This document shows, in pieces, positions 11,538-22,996 of a DNA stretch of 64,000 nucleotides. Each line of letters opens with the position of its first letter. Within the stretch, counting starts at the first letter, position 1. Under the pieces are notes generated by a model. The model did no database searches. It saw only the letters and a program-made list of their open reading frames with translations, and was not told where the DNA came from. Origin of the DNA: Diphasiastrum complanatum (lineage: Eukaryota > Streptophyta > Lycopodiopsida > Lycopodiales > Lycopodiaceae); NCBI GenBank assembly GCA_029204225.1, contig CM055099.1, positions 49,943,027-50,007,026 on the forward strand, written 5' to 3'. The position numbers and the translations under genes were made by a program.

Positions 11538-13258
11538 CACCAAAATGTTACACAAAGATATGAAAGTCTACACTAGAATCTCCTTAGAATCCTTGAACAA
11601 AACGATATCTATTCTCAAAATTCTCTGGTATCATTAGAACTGTTTGATACTTGATTGGGCACGAACTCGGGGGGTATCAGTCCCATGTACATAAGTGTCC
11701 AGACCATAGTTTTCAGCCGTACAAAATGAGCTCGTTTCAAATGCCATACAAAACACACTTTGTATAGCACTCATGCAGAAAGTATTTCTAACAATGTGAA
11801 AAAAATATCAAAAAAGTAAGTGTTTTGTACATAGGGAATGAAGAGGTTCTACACATGTAATGAAAGTGGGAGGGACAAGCCATTAGGGAACATGTATGTT
11901 ACGTCCACGTCCAGTATCTAGCATGTGGAATAATCCTTGAGATGGATATTCGGTACTCCAGTGTTTGAGTTTATTAGTTACGCCTAGAATTAATGCCAAT
12001 TCAAGGCTACTTTCATAATTACTAATCTTGAGATGACCCAGCAACTCACATAGTGACATGTGGAGCAATGCATGGTGTTTGATAGTTATATGCATGGAAA
12101 AAGAATTGGTAGTAACTTGTACTATCTATAGGATGGACTTTGGGCATGGCATGGCATCATGCATAGATATCTGGAGTTTACATATTCCTACAAGAACTCG
12201 CCCATCCAAATTCCTAGTCTGACAACTTTTGTTACCAGTTCCGTCTTCTCTTCATCGTTCACTCATCATGGCTTGGGGGTGTCTTTTGGGGATTGATCTT
12301 GAGCTTCTACTTGGTTGGGCGGTTTGGCTCCACAATGTCTTCTATGGTGTTGTGTAAGCTATGGTGCCTCTTTTTTAATTAAAGAGAAAGTGTTCATCTG
12401 TCTTGACCTATCCCAGTCAACACGTACGACAAATCTTGTCTTCTTTGGGTATCCTTTAGAAATAGCCTACTTCTATTTGCAATTGTTGGGAGGGAATTTT
12501 TGCTTCAAGGTAAAACAAAGACTATGTCCAAGTGGCGTGGTGGGACAATATCTCCATGTGTACCAATATCCAAAAAATGAGTATGATAGAAATTTGGCTT
12601 GACCTTTAGAGTGTCACCCCATATTCATCCAAGGTCTATATTTGCATAATCTTTGCTATTCCATATTGCCTATTAGTGCCAGTCTAAGGCCCTTTCCTTT
12701 TAGTTATTCATCTTAAAATATTTTTGGAACTTTCTTTTTCATATTTTTGTAGAACTGGAAGTGCACCAAACTGCATCAAAGAGCTCGAGCTGTTTGCTGT
12801 TTGTAGTCTTATCAAGTATATGTACTTTGGATAATTCAAGTCAGTGGTGAATATCATGGTTGATCGTGTGAAGGCTTTTGTGTTTCTTCTTCACTAGGAG
12901 CAGCAACGAGGAAGGGAGAGAAGAACTGGAGACATCTTCATTTCAGAGCTCAAAATCATTGCCACGTCTACACAAACGTCTTGTGCAATTATTGGAAAGG
13001 CATACTAGTACGGGGTTGGAGACAAGTGCTGATACGGAAGACCTAATGCTCCCTAGTCCTGGGATGTCAGGGCTTGAAAGAACCTTGACAGATAATGACA
13101 GTTGGAAGAACACTTTCGAGGAGACTTTGCTGCTTGAAGACAATGTCAAAGTAGACAGTTCTGCTCTACTTCGTCATATACGTTCTGGTGAAGACAGATT
13201 TTATAAATTGCCAAAATCTTCGAGGAGGAAAGGCTTTGTCATTGATGAAGATGACTGA
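1..13258 (+). CDS. TIM: TIMELESS/Tof1-like replication-fork protein, 5'-partial, 12 exons seen
   Basis: Plant homologue of TIMELESS (Tof1/Swi1), which with TIPIN stabilises stalled replication forks in the nucleus. Exons read from conserved blocks and GT-AG sites: about 118-264, 494-689, 1268-1398, 1553-1762, 1881-2056, 5847-5928, 6237-6836, 6961-7289, 7633-7758, 9741-10028, 10122-10298 and 12898-13258 (TGA). From 494 the phases close into one frame of 891 codons plus stop. Diagnostic blocks are RHSRFSGTF (exon 1), VMFFKVAQFF (exon 3), CGPISSTMDEDMF (exon 4), ARILLFKVFYDQT (exon 5), CWLLKFFSSNT (exon 7), PFLFVELLFWKTRQDCH and SIADALGDDEVDV (exon 8), and the Myb-like C-terminal segment GRKLKQLGL (exon 10). 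Exon 7 carries a long acidic linker. The N-terminal half lies outside the window. In 1-150 the reading changes frame twice, so local damage or base-call errors are possible there. Gene identity is near certain; first-exon boundaries are not. Confidence 0.93.
2690..3120 (+). other. Coding-like remnant inside TIMELESS intron 5, unrecognised
   Basis: Two open stretches in the 3.8-kb intron (2057-5846) read like protein. One at 2695-2895 contains the run DKKRQSLELEVYYPSC. One at 2926-3108 ends in an acidic tail with DLDVDFDEDSG, and a frame change then gives a further acidic run closed by TAG near 3119. The acidic ending resembles the tails of some transposase-derived proteins, but I recognise no family. 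It may be a captured gene piece or a decayed DNA transposon. Confidence 0.3.
3917..4518 (+). repeat. Direct repeat, copy 1 (about 600 bp), TIMELESS intron
   Basis: The segment starts at GATGTGGATGATGTTGCAG and ends at AACTAAGCACACA. It recurs at 4834-5408 with high identity in the same orientation. This copy holds about 55 bp near 4110-4165 that copy 2 lacks. The 316 bp between the copies is unique. TG and CACACA at the ends fit an LTR pair of a small non-autonomous retroelement, but I see no primer-binding site or purine tract, so a segmental duplication is equally possible. Confidence 0.75.
4834..5408 (+). repeat. Direct repeat, copy 2, TIMELESS intron
   Basis: Second copy of the block at 3917-4518. 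It lacks the extra segment of copy 1 and carries a short internal duplication of a CTGTCATCCCT-type motif near 5105-5150. It ends at the same AAGCACACA and then diverges. Both copies sit within one intron and do not touch the coding exons. Confidence 0.75.
7877..8086 (+). repeat. Minisatellite, three units of about 70 bp
   Basis: Three consecutive diverged units in the intron after exon 9, beginning near 7877, 7944 and 8013. Each opens with CTCTCTGCA, contains AGTTCTCTCTAGAG or a close variant, and ends in TCAACTTTAACTA. No coding role is seen. Confidence 0.8.
8483..9031 (+). other. Orphan open frame with an in-frame 123-bp duplication, intronic
   Basis: A 182-codon frame within a TIMELESS intron. 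Its second half is two copies of a 41-codon unit (8733-8855 and 8856-8978) with core QQVLAMNQKSHQLS. The unit is a multiple of three, so the frame survives the duplication. The ORF ends at TAA near 9029. The composition looks like a real protein (polar/hydrophobic alternation, few low-complexity runs), but I recognise no family. It could be a captured gene fragment or part of an unknown element; no splice sites link it to TIMELESS. Confidence 0.35.
10401..10487 (+). repeat. (GA)n microsatellite, about 87 bp
   Basis: An essentially uninterrupted GA run in the last TIMELESS intron. A second GA run lies about 1 kb downstream (11462-11532), and the antisense LINE ORF1-like remnant lies between them. 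Confidence 0.97.
10690..11460 (-). mobile_element. LINE ORF1p-like remnant (coiled coil plus RRM/CTD-like domain), frameshifted
   Basis: Read on the minus strand, from 11455 downward. First comes a segment with a heptad-rich stretch (LEAMFQAVQSHLQKLDSS). After a frame change follow SWADVLKGPN and then VRGITNSHDVV, each in a displaced frame. Last comes 10695-10976 with TLVVRFASATGRHEVL and GTTIYLDEDLT. That order (coiled coil, RNA-recognition fold, then the (V/I)VRFxS…(I/Y)xxEDLT C-terminal domain) is the one known from L1-type ORF1 proteins. There are at least two frame changes and one in-frame stop, so this is a relic. No endonuclease or reverse transcriptase lies beside it. It sits antisense within the TIMELESS intron. 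Confidence 0.55.
11462..11532 (+). repeat. (GA)n microsatellite, about 70 bp
   Basis: Second pure GA run in the same intron. On the minus strand it reads (CT)n immediately upstream of the ORF1-like remnant. Confidence 0.97.
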
Positions 13259-15520
13259 ATTTGTTTTTCAAGCCTTGGTTGAATCTTATGCTGCAAATTA
13301 TTGCTGAAGCATTTTTGGTAGGTAAAAGTTGTGTCTCGACATCCTGCTTTTACAAAAATGGATTTCTGTACATAACAAGCTCTGAATTTCTATATGATCC
13401 GTTTCTTCCCTAAGCATGTGTTTGAGAAATTTAAATACATTAGCATTGATAAGAAAGCCTTCCAAAAGAAGATTTTATTCAACTACATAACTGCTACTGT
13501 AGTGCTAAGATACCAAATTAGTCAAATCAAGAGAAAACTATGCTCATGTTTGTATTCATTTACAAACTGGTAAATGAATCATTACCAAAGGTTTTTTGAA
13601 GACTAATAATCAACAAATGGTACATTATTCACATAATGGGAAGAACATTTCCAAAAATTGTTAAGGAATTTGGTGATCAATGAACAAAAAACATAATTCA
13701 AGGAAAAGAATTGCAACGAACATGAAATGCAAGCTTGCATGTTGGGTAGAAATATACAAATCTGGTTTGCATTGGGGATCATTAAGTTGAGGCGGATATA
13801 TAACTATGTAGCATTTAAGGATTTTAGATTATTTGAAACTTGCAATTGTTTGGAGTTATGGGAATGATCTTAGTGTTTTTGGCAAATATGGTAGTTGCCA
13901 TGAGTGGTATGGGAAATAAGGATAATGATAAGCTTGTTGAGTATATGCATGGTTAAGGCATAACATGAGACTATGTTACGAGTGATTGTCACATCTTTTT
14001 AAAGATCGGAAAGTTTTTGAGGACAAAAATAGATATTTGAACAAAAATTGGATATTAGAGGCACTATATTTGCCAAGCGAATATAAAGTTAAGAGACATA
14101 GATGAAGGTGAGAAAACAAGATTTATCTCAAAAAGAAAGGTTTTTACATGGAAAGTGGACTTTTATAGATAGGTATTGTCAATTTGATTCTCTTTAGTAA
14201 TTTGACTTGGATTGTGTATGTTTTAGCTTTGAAATAACAGATTAATTTTTACGGCAATGGTAGAGTTTAATTGATACAATGTTTTTGAGACAATGTACGC
14301 GTCAAATCATGCAAGATCTGGGCCCTTGTATCACCATAATTTGAAGAGAATAATTAAAAAAATTAGTGAATATAAAATTTGGAGCTGGGCTATTGCAAAG
14401 ATCACCAAGAAGACTAAAATGAGGACATGATCAACACCCTCAAAGAGACTAGTGGGAGCCAAACCACCCATCCAAGTAAGTTGTATCCGAACGCTTCACC
14501 CTCGAGCCATTGCAAGTGAATACCAGAGGAGAGGAGAGAAATCGACAATTTAGATCCAAAAGCTTAGAATGGAGGAGGGCGTGTCCCTACCTGTATACAT
14601 AGGGGTAGGAAGCTTGCGCGTGCACCCGTGCAACCTCCCATGCAATCCATCTAACCATAGGTCACATATCCCATGCTATTCTCATGCATACAACCGTCAC
14701 ACGCCATGCATTGCTCCACATGTTTCAATGGGAGTGTTTGGGTCCTTTCAAGGTTATTAGTTACAAATTGGCCTTGACATGGAATTAAATCGAGGTGTAA
14801 CCACAATCTTGAATACTGGAGGGCCGGTCCACCATATTAAGACTTTTCCAAATCCTTAGCTGAATATGGATGTAACATGTATACTTTGAATTATGTGATA
14901 AAACATTCAAATAAGAAGCTGATCATGAAGAAATTGGTTGTACATTAGTTGTGAAAAGCATAGGCAATGATGCTACAACAAGTTCAAGGATGTTTCAAAA
15001 AAGTTTTTTGAGACCGATACAACTTCCAATCAATCATAATACATTTGCTTTCATACAAGTGACTAGAAGAGTCGACATGCAAAAAACTAATGGAATTTTA
15101 CAATTTGCCAAAATGGATTATTGAGACATAAGCCAATTTGTTTTTAAAAAACCATTAAGACACAATTTGACAATTTAGGAAAAGTGAAGAGGATTGCAAT
15201 TCGAAAGAGATGTTTTTCATGTGCACAAAAGGAAGAGAAGAAAGTGACATCAAATCATAAAAAGATGTTTTACATGTGCACAAAAGAAGGTAGAGAAAGG
15301 AAATTAATTTTTGGGATAAAAAAAATCAGTAAAAAAAGTGAAGAATACTAGGGTCGGTGTGATATTGGGATGAGAGGATTGGAAGGAAATACCTTCAAAT
15401 TCCCAAAAATGGAAAATGAGGACCTATATCCCTCTTGACCAAAGCCTGTTGGAAATTAAGTCCACAGTTGTCTCTTTGGTGAATACTAGTTTCTATTTCA
15501 AGATTCTTCCTGCATGTTTA
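13259..15520. other. Intergenic stretch after TIMELESS, no gene seen
   Basis: AT-rich sequence beginning with the TIMELESS 3' untranslated region; no clear AATAAA was found. A short direct duplication around a TTTTTCATGTGCACAAAAG-like motif occurs near 15205-15300. No open frame above about 60 codons looks coding, and no RNA gene was recognised. Confidence 0.5.
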
Positions 15521-15554
15521 TTGATCGTTGACAGATGCAACCTACTTTGGTTCT

Positions 15555-16706
15555 ATGTCTGCTCATCTGATACTTGCAGGAATCACGGCTGAATTACTCA
15601 AAGTCGACTTCATCGACTTTCCGGCTAATAACAAAGGGTATCCATTCCCGTCTGTTTCTACATTCGAATGTCAAGCTATTCGAAGACATCGAAGACCTAG
15701 CCATCTTCGATGACTTCGACCATCAGTTAACTAAACAACTTCGAAGTGTCCGACCTGTCCGACATCTTTGACGACTTCGACCGTTGGTTCACTAAACAAC
15801 TTTGAAGTGTATGACTTGTTCGACATCTTTCGACATCTTTCGACGACCTTGACCTGCTTCTATCCGAAGTGTTCGACTTTCTGACTACTTGCGAGCGACA
15901 GACTCAGCTACTTTTGTCCGAAGTGTTCGAACTACATGACTTCATCGACAACTTCAGGAAAGTCATTTCTCGATAGTAACTTCTTTTCAAGTATTTCGAA
16001 GAAGTAAACTCTTTGTTGACTTTTTTGCATTTTTTCAAAATGCGACAAAACAGTCACTTCAACAAATGAATTGTTTTTTCAACACCTTCAAGTTTTTCGC
16101 AAAAATGCGAAGTGAGAGAAAAATACGAAGGTTGTCTATTTCAATGAGAAACATCTCTAGCCACTTTCCGAAATATGCGAAGTGAGAGAAAATATGCAGT
16201 CCGCGTCAGTGATCTCGAGTCTCTGACCATGTATTCATTGTACAACTGTCATTCTGTCGTAGTACTTCAACTACTCCCTAAGTACAACGAAGTACTTGGT
16301 TAGATGACAAACATTTATTGTAATTAAATGCAGGATGCGGTGTATAAATACATCTTCCTTACACATTCTCCATGATGCTCCGCCAACAGAGTGAATGATA
16401 TCGAGCATCCAAGTTACTCCTCCATTTATGGCTGTAACGCATTCACTGTTGTTCAAGCTTTCATTGTAATATAGAAGCAACATGTTCTATCATTTGTGTT
16501 TAACGTAGATGTATGTTGTGATTTGATTACACTCTTACTGCTTGTTCTTGCTTGTTCACTCACTCTGATCAGATCGCGGACGTCTACGGCTCCTTAGTAT
16601 CTGATCAGACAATGGCTGTTTTTGACACCTGAGGAACTTACATTATTACACAACACTATCATTTCACATTCTAAACTGATCTTCGTTACGAATCTGATTT
16701 ACAGTA
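15555..16706 (+). mobile_element. Copia element A: first LTR plus leader
   Basis: About 1.1 kb, of which the last 800 bp recur at 17806-18650 in the same orientation. Shared marks are GCAAAAATGCGA-type clusters, GTGTATAAATACATCTTCC (a TATA-like core at about 16340) and CAACACTAT near the end. The 15690-15955 part is an irregular tandem array of TTCGAC/CATCTTCGA motifs missing from the second copy. The similarity runs up to the gag start, so the unit is LTR plus leader; the exact LTR end and primer site are not resolved. Confidence 0.7.
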
Positions 16707-16719
16707 ATGCAAAGAAATT

Positions 16720-17805
16720 AGAATCATTGACAAGTTCAATGGATCTAACTTCTATGTCTGGAAGTTAAAACTCTAGATGATGTTAATAGATAGAGATCTT
16801 TGCACTTGATTTATTATCGAATCTATATGAGACCCAAGATGTAACCACCAGGTTACACCTTAGAAGGAAGTTCTTCACACTTAGTATGTCTTATTTTACA
16901 ACCATCACTTCTCACATCAACAACTTTAAATCTTTAATGGATCAGTTGTCAGCTATAGGATGTGCTATTCAAGATGATAATGTCGTTATGACCTGGCTTT
17001 CTTCTTTACCAAAGTTCTATGAACACTTTGTGGTAATGATCTCCACACAACCTGACCTCTCTCCTCAAAAGGTGATTGGTCATCTTCTTCAAAAAGAAAT
17101 GCGGAGAAAGACCAGCAGCCTGTCCGTCAAAGAAAAGTCACTGGCTCTATACACCAAGAAGAAAGACTATTCCAGGGGCAAGAATCAAGTGCAACAGCAG
17201 CAGAAGCCTCATACTCAAGCTGAGAACAACGCAAGAAGCTATTCTGCATGATGAGGGCTACATTGTTACTTTATCTTTTGAACAGTGTATAATCTTCGAT
17301 GAAGATACTACTCTGACTATGTGCACTAGAATCGGAAATCTATATGTACTCTCTGAATTAGTTGCATTAGCTAGTACTTCTCATGGAACTGTAAACGATC
17401 ATGCTATTCTGTGGCATAGTCGATTTGGACACGTGAGTACAAGATCACTTTCTTACATGCGTTGTAATAATTTAGTTGATGGACTGTATTTCTCTTTTTC
17501 ATTAGATAGGAAATCATTTTTCTATGAATCTTGCATCTATGGCAAACACTCTAGGAGCAAATTTCCCAGAACACATTCAATCAAGACAAAGCATGTATTA
17601 GACCTTGTACATAGTGATCTTTGTGGTCTAATGCCAACTCCATCCTTAGGAGATGCAATTTATTTTATCACTTTTATAGATGATTATTCTAGATGGTCTA
17701 CAATTATGTTCATTAAGCACAAATCAGAAGCCTTTGAATGCTTCAAGAGATTCAAGGCCATGGCTGAGACCCAAACATCTAAAAAAGTGAAAGCTCTTTG
17801 AACTG
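16720..17805 (+). pseudogene. Copia element A: internally deleted gag and integrase
   Basis: The gag start (FNGSNFYVWKLKL, with an in-frame TAG just after) lies near 16735. A UBN2-type gag segment follows in 16886-17251 (MDQLSAIGCAIQDDNVV) and ends in a basic tail. The zinc knuckle and protease are missing. In another frame the GAG-pre-integrase and integrase front half run from about 17255 to 17801 (HSRFGHVSTRSLSYM; LVHSDLCGLMP and TFIDDYSRW carry the first two acidic catalytic residues). Homology stops at KKVKAL, just before the expected RTDNGGE-type motif, where the second LTR begins. Reverse transcriptase and RNase H are absent, so the element is non-autonomous. Confidence 0.85.
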
Positions 17806-18650
17806 CTGGGCTCGTCTGATACCTGCAAGAATCACGACCGAATTACTCGAAGTTGACTTCATCGACTTTCCTGCTAATCTACATCATAACATAGGGTATT
17901 AATTCCCGTATGTTTCTACATTCTAATGTCAAGCTATTTGAAGAACATTGAAGACCTGGCCATCTTCAACCAAATGAACTGTTTTTTCAACACCTTCGAG
18001 TTTTTCTGACACCTTCGTGTTTTTTTTCGCAAAAATGCGAGTGAGAGAAAAATGCGAAGGTTGTCTATTTCAACAAGAAACGTCCTTGGCCACTTTCCGA
18101 GATATGCGAAGTGAGAGAAAATATGCGACATTCTCATTCACGTCAACGATCTCGAGTTCGTCTGACCATGTATTCATTGTACAACCGTGATTCTGTCATG
18201 ATAGTTCAACTACTCACTAAGTACAACGAAGTACTTAGTTAGATGACAAACATTTATTGTGATTAGATACAAGGTTGCGGTGTATAAATACATCTTCCTT
18301 ATGCATTCTCCATGATGCTCCGCCAACAGAGCGAATGATATCGAGCATCTAAGTTACTCCCTCCATTTCTGGCTGTAATGCATTTAGTGTTGTTCAAGCT
18401 TTCGTTGTAATATAGAAGCTTGAACAACATTTTTGTTTAACGTAGATGTATGATGTTGTGATTTGATTACACTCTTATTGCTTGTTCATGCTTGTTCAGT
18501 CTCTCTGATCAGAACACACAGATGTCTATGACTCCTTAGTATCTGATGAGACGATGGCTGTCTTTTGACGCTTGAGGAACTTGCACTATCACACAACACT
18601 ATTCTAAACTGAACTTCGTTCTCAATCTGATTTACATTAATACCCCTCTT
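17806..18650 (+). mobile_element. Copia element A: second LTR plus leader
   Basis: Copy of 15555-16706 in the same orientation, lacking the TTCGAC array. It is followed directly (18652-18715) by a short stretch matching the pre-integrase coding segment of the same family at 17470-17530, not by flanking host DNA. The arrangement is therefore LTR-internal-LTR-internal fragment. Confidence 0.7.
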
Positions 18651-18715
18651 CTAATTAGTTCGATGGACTGTACTCATTTTCATTTGGGTATGAACTAATT
18701 TTTTCAAGATCCTGT

Positions 18716-19992
18716 TGGTAAGAACGCTTGAGCTGTTATCATATTTTTGCATTTACATTCTTGTAGACTATTCATGCACGTCGGGAGAGTTATTCTGCAA
18801 CTATTTCCTTCTCTCTTCTTCATTCGCGTTTCTATCTCCTTCAAAGCCCTGTCTATCAATCATGAATAGCACAATTGCATTGTTCAAACAAAATATATTT
18901 CAACTAAAATCGAATGACTTTTGCAAGACTCTTAATTCACCAAAGAACAACTTCTACATAATGTAACTTGTCTCAAATTAAAATACATAAAAATCTTTTG
19001 AAATATATAAAAGTTTCTTTGGAGAACATGGAAAAATGCTATTGGATGTTGAGGCTTGCCCTTCCAGGTCATCATTGCCCAAAAAGACCCAAACAAACTA
19101 AAAATGAAGATGGCAGAAGGTTATGCAAAGTTAAAATTGAGTAAATTGACATAACTTAAATGTCCATGCCTTGTCATATCGTGGTTTATTTAATTAACTA
19201 GAGATAAGCAATAGCGCCAACAACTTTAGTGTTTCAAAGTCTTGCTTACACACATCTTCAATATGGTAGCTTTCTACACATAACACATGATGTCATTAAG
19301 GAGACTTTGTCCTCAACCGATTATGTGCTTCTTTTCAATGAGAAAGATGACCATGGATCAAGAGTGCCAAGAAAGTATACAAAAGCCTTTTAAGTTTGAT
19401 GCATCCATCATCAAAAGAAACATTTCAAAAAAGCAAGACAAGATTTTCATTTTGATTTTCTTGGTAAGGCCAAAAGTAAGGATTTTCAAAGCCTTCTATA
19501 ATAGACAGATTTTTAATTTGTTGTAAGCAAACTCTGCAATAGAATGGTGGTATTTTGAAAGATTGAATACTCTATAATGCATTTCTCACTTGACTCCAAG
19601 TAGTTGTCTTTGAATCAAACAAATGTAGCCATTGACTCAGCCTTAGGTGGTCGAGCGCTAGGACTCTGAAAAAGTGCACCTATCAGCTCCCCGAAATCTT
19701 TGAATTTTTGGTGGAGAAGTGCACTAAATGTGAGAAAAATAGCAAAAACAAATTTGTTGAAGATCTCTTCCAATCAATGAAACTTATTCTTTATGCATTG
19801 GATCTTGCATGGAAAATCTACCTTTCTTTCTCCTCCCAAAATCATTGGACATGCATGAAACCATCTCCTTTTCTTGCATGTTTTGAAACAATTACCTCCT
19901 AAATGGAAAAGCGTTTGCCGCCTCCTCTAACATGTACTAACATGTAGGTTGATCATTGTCAAAGAAACATAGAAGCTTCCGACCACTATCGC
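18716..19992. other. Intergenic or element-derived stretch, no gene seen
   Basis: AT-rich sequence with short open frames only. It could be the internal region of the reverse-strand element whose primer-binding site lies at 19993-20010, but I could not read Gag or Pol motifs in any frame. Confidence 0.35.
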
Positions 19993-20600
19993 TTGGCTAT
20001 GATACCAATGCTAGATGTTAGGAACCACAATTAGAGCTAGCATATTCCATTATTCATCATGATTGTATGTGAATTCCATTAGATTTGAAGAGTTTATTGT
20101 GTTTGTAGCATTTTTTTAAGTAGTTTTTAACTTTTTAGAATTCTAGAATGTTTTGACTCAATTTTAGACCTATTAGTCTTTGTTTTTTGTACGAATTCTT
20201 TCTATAGATTAATAGGCCTTCCTCTTAGCTTATGGGAGGTACTATTCTGATTTGGAGCTATAATGGCAAAATTATGGCACTTTTAGTGAAATACCACCAA
20301 ATCTGGTTAGTTATAGTTTTTTGTCTATATTTTCTCTATTTTGGCTATTCTTTTGGCATATTGTTCTGACTATTAATCTAAGTTTGGATAGATCTCTGTC
20401 TTAGCTTTAATCTGAATCAATTTTCATCCAATTTGATTAAGATTTGGCAAAGTTATGGAGATTCTTGTGGAGTAGGTTCATTCTTTGTCTTTTGGAGGAA
20501 AAACGGGAGAAGCACTTCACTTTTCATTCTTGAAGTTTTGATTTTGTTGTAAATTCTTTTCACATCTTTCATTCTAAAGTTTCTGTGTTTTTTTTTTAAA
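19993..20600 (-). mobile_element. Reverse-strand copia-like primer-binding site and probable LTR
   Basis: On the minus strand ATTGGTATCATAGCC (19996-20010) resembles the initiator-Met tRNA primer site of plant copia elements (TGGTATCAGAGC). Five bases further up, the plus strand reads TGTTAGGAACC, the complement of an LTR ending in ACA. The LTR would run from 20016 to about 20600; its other end is not identified. Confidence 0.4.
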
Positions 20601-20624
20601 ATCACTAATTGCCTTTACTCATCG

Positions 20625-21080
20625 CATGTCATTTCTGGTAATACTCGAAGCCTACTATTTCTAGTAATATTTGCTGCGTGTTATTTTTGATAATACTTGC
20701 CATCTTGCCATTTTTGATAATATTTGTCGTGCTGTTTATAGTAATACTTGCCCTTACTATTTTTGACAACCTTATTACCCACCCATTATTTTTGGCAATA
20801 TTTGCCCTATTATTCATAGTAATACTCATACTTATTATTCTGGCAACCTTATTACCTGCCTGCTATTTTGGCAATATTCACCTTGTTATTTACAATAATA
20901 TTTGCACATATTATTTCAACAACTTTATAATTTGTTTGTTATTATGAAAATATTTAATAATACTTGTCTTACTATTTTTAGCAAGCTTATTGCTCGTCTT
21001 TGCTAATTTTGAAATCATAATACTCGCTTACTATTTCTAAAAATGATTGCACTGTCATTTTTAGTAGTGTTGCTATTTTT
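20625..21080 (+). repeat. Degenerate AT-rich minisatellite, roughly 30-bp period
   Basis: More than a dozen diverged units built on TATTTTTGGTAATACTTGCC. TTACTATTT and CAATATTTGCC variants recur throughout. The short frames that cross it are products of the repeat. Confidence 0.75.
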
Positions 21081-22028
21081 AGAGATCATTTAAAAAAATT
21101 CTTTTTACTCGCCGGTCAACAAAACCCCGCCCCCCACTCCATTCTTCATAGCTATCATCTTTTTTGCCGCAACTCCTCCCCCCCCTTCATTCTTCGAGGC
21201 GTCATTCTTTGTTTTCTTTGTAGGCCGTGAGTTCTTTTGTGCTCGTCAGCCCAACCCCCCCCCCCCTTCTCCCCACGCCCCCGCGCGTTACTTACGTGTT
21301 AATTTTTTTTTTACTTCTTTCCTGCGCACGTGGGCCAAGGCGGCGTGCTAGCCCACGGCTTGAATGCCATTAAGAAAACAAAGCAATCAGTTTTTTTGAG
21401 AGCTTTTATTTATTAATTATTTCACGAGCACTTGAGCGATTTGAAAAATTGACCATTAAAAAAATTTTGCCTCAAATTTTTTGAGTATTTTACGATTCTT
21501 CGAATTTCATCAAGCACAAAAATGTTTTATGGAATCCAAATTGTTATGCAATAAAAAAAATTAGGACCCTACTCATTTCTAAGTTCGTTGTATTTATGTT
21601 TCTCTTATCAATCTTTAAACCTTTATAACTTTTCTACTTGACCTTAGAATTGAATCTTGTAAAAATAAAAAGTGATCAGAACGACAAGACAAATATTAAG
21701 CAACTATCAAAATTCAGATTCCTCAGCATTTATTGTTTAAATTCAAATTAGATAAGGAATCTATGATTTTTATTGGAGGGGAGAGCAAGGGCCCCCACCA
21801 CGTACCCCTCAATACTCCAAGAGGCCAAAGGTACTCCTCTGGTATGTTGAGTTACATCAGGTTGGCACCTTTCAATGCCACCTAGGGGCAACTCTCACCC
21901 CTTGTGAAATGGGGATAAGGCCTCTTGGACTGGCTCCATCAATCAAGCTAAAGGATTTGGGCCTTTTATACTTACTTACCACCCACTCCATGTGAAACCA
22001 CCCATTAAGCATTGAGTTGTAACAAGAC
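21081..22028. other. Intergenic stretch with long C runs
   Basis: It contains several poly-C runs of 7-13 bases (21126-21280) beside T-rich sequence, then ordinary AT-rich DNA. A segment around 21775-21990 (GGGGCAACTCTCACCCC and neighbours) is richer in G+C but holds no recognisable gene. Confidence 0.4.
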
Positions 22029-22235
22029 TCCAAGTGGCCACACGGAGAATTAACGTAAGTTTATTTTCTTAATTCTTCAAGATGCAATGCTCATTTACTT
22101 TTTACTTTTTAATGATTTAATTGTTATACATTTAATTGTTATACATTTAAAGTTAAAAACAAAGCTTTGGTGATATATCAATCTCCTTATTAATGAGAGA
22201 GACGTGGCATATGTCTGATCGATGAATGAGGTCTG
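22029..22235 (+). repeat. Dispersed repeat block, copy A
   Basis: Starts CTCCAAGTGGCCACAC and ends in TTATTAATGAGAGAGACGTGGCATA. Related blocks lie at 28190-28325 and 28348-28605, beyond the LTR and LINE. The interior has ATGCAAT, ATGATTT and GTTATACAT motifs in the same order. Confidence 0.65.
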
Positions 22236-22449
22236 CTCGATGAATGGACATCAGCAGTCTTTATGGATGTTTTTCATTTTTTTTGAAAGGCATGACCAGA
22301 CTTGTTGGCAGCTTTGAAGTTCGAGCTCGAGTCTGCTACTCCTGTACTCCGCAGATTGTTACCTCTTCTTCTCTCAATTCTGATACTCTTCTTGGGAAGT
22401 GTCTTTAAGGTGCTTTTCCCAAGGTGTTCCTTCCTCGTTTTCATCTTCA

Positions 22450-22615
22450 GAGTGTCTGGTTCTGCTCAACTGGGGTGGCTGTTTATCTCTTGGCCTGAGT
22501 TCTACTTCAGTTAGTCTAGAAGAGTGTCTGGTTCTGCTCAACTGGGGTGGCGTTTTATTTGGGTGGCTGTATAACTCTTGTCCTGAGTTAATCTGGAACT
22601 TCAGTTAGTCTAGGA
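22450..22615 (+). repeat. Tandem duplication, two units of about 70-95 bp
   Basis: Both units contain GTGTCTGGTTCTGCTCAACT, GGGTGGC and CAGTTAGTCTAG. The second unit carries an extra GGGTGGCTGTATAACTC-like insertion. Confidence 0.8.
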
Positions 22616-22996
22616 CAACTCTTCAGTCGTTCTTCCTTTTACAAGGATGCTGCATTGCTTCTGACCGAGTTCCTTTGATAGCGTTTTCTTGGTATTTCCA
22701 GGGTTTGGATTACCTGGGTGCTTTCTATGCCTTTTCAGGTTGTCTGGGTCTACATGCCTTGTTAGCGGGACTTTTTGAACTCCTCCAGATTGTGAATCTT
22801 CTTTTACTCTGTTCTTTTGCTGCTGGCTCGCTGTACTCATCACGAATACATACAAGTAAGACACTCAGGCAGGTTTACTAACAATAAACAAAGACAAGGT
22901 CCCCCTTTGAGATGGTCCTGCCAACGGACCTTTGCCTGGCTGCGCCCATACAAATCGATCACAGAATTAGCCCACATAGGACACCCCTCCAACTAT
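22616..22996 (-). other. Probable leader or gag start of the reverse-strand LTR element, unproven
   Basis: On the minus strand a short frame (22864-22610) begins MSYLYVFVMSTASQQQK and is strongly basic and polar (RHVDPDNLKRHRKH). It lies downstream of the minus-strand LTR and primer site at 23462-24364, where a gag would start. No zinc knuckle or other gag signature is seen. Confidence 0.25.
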
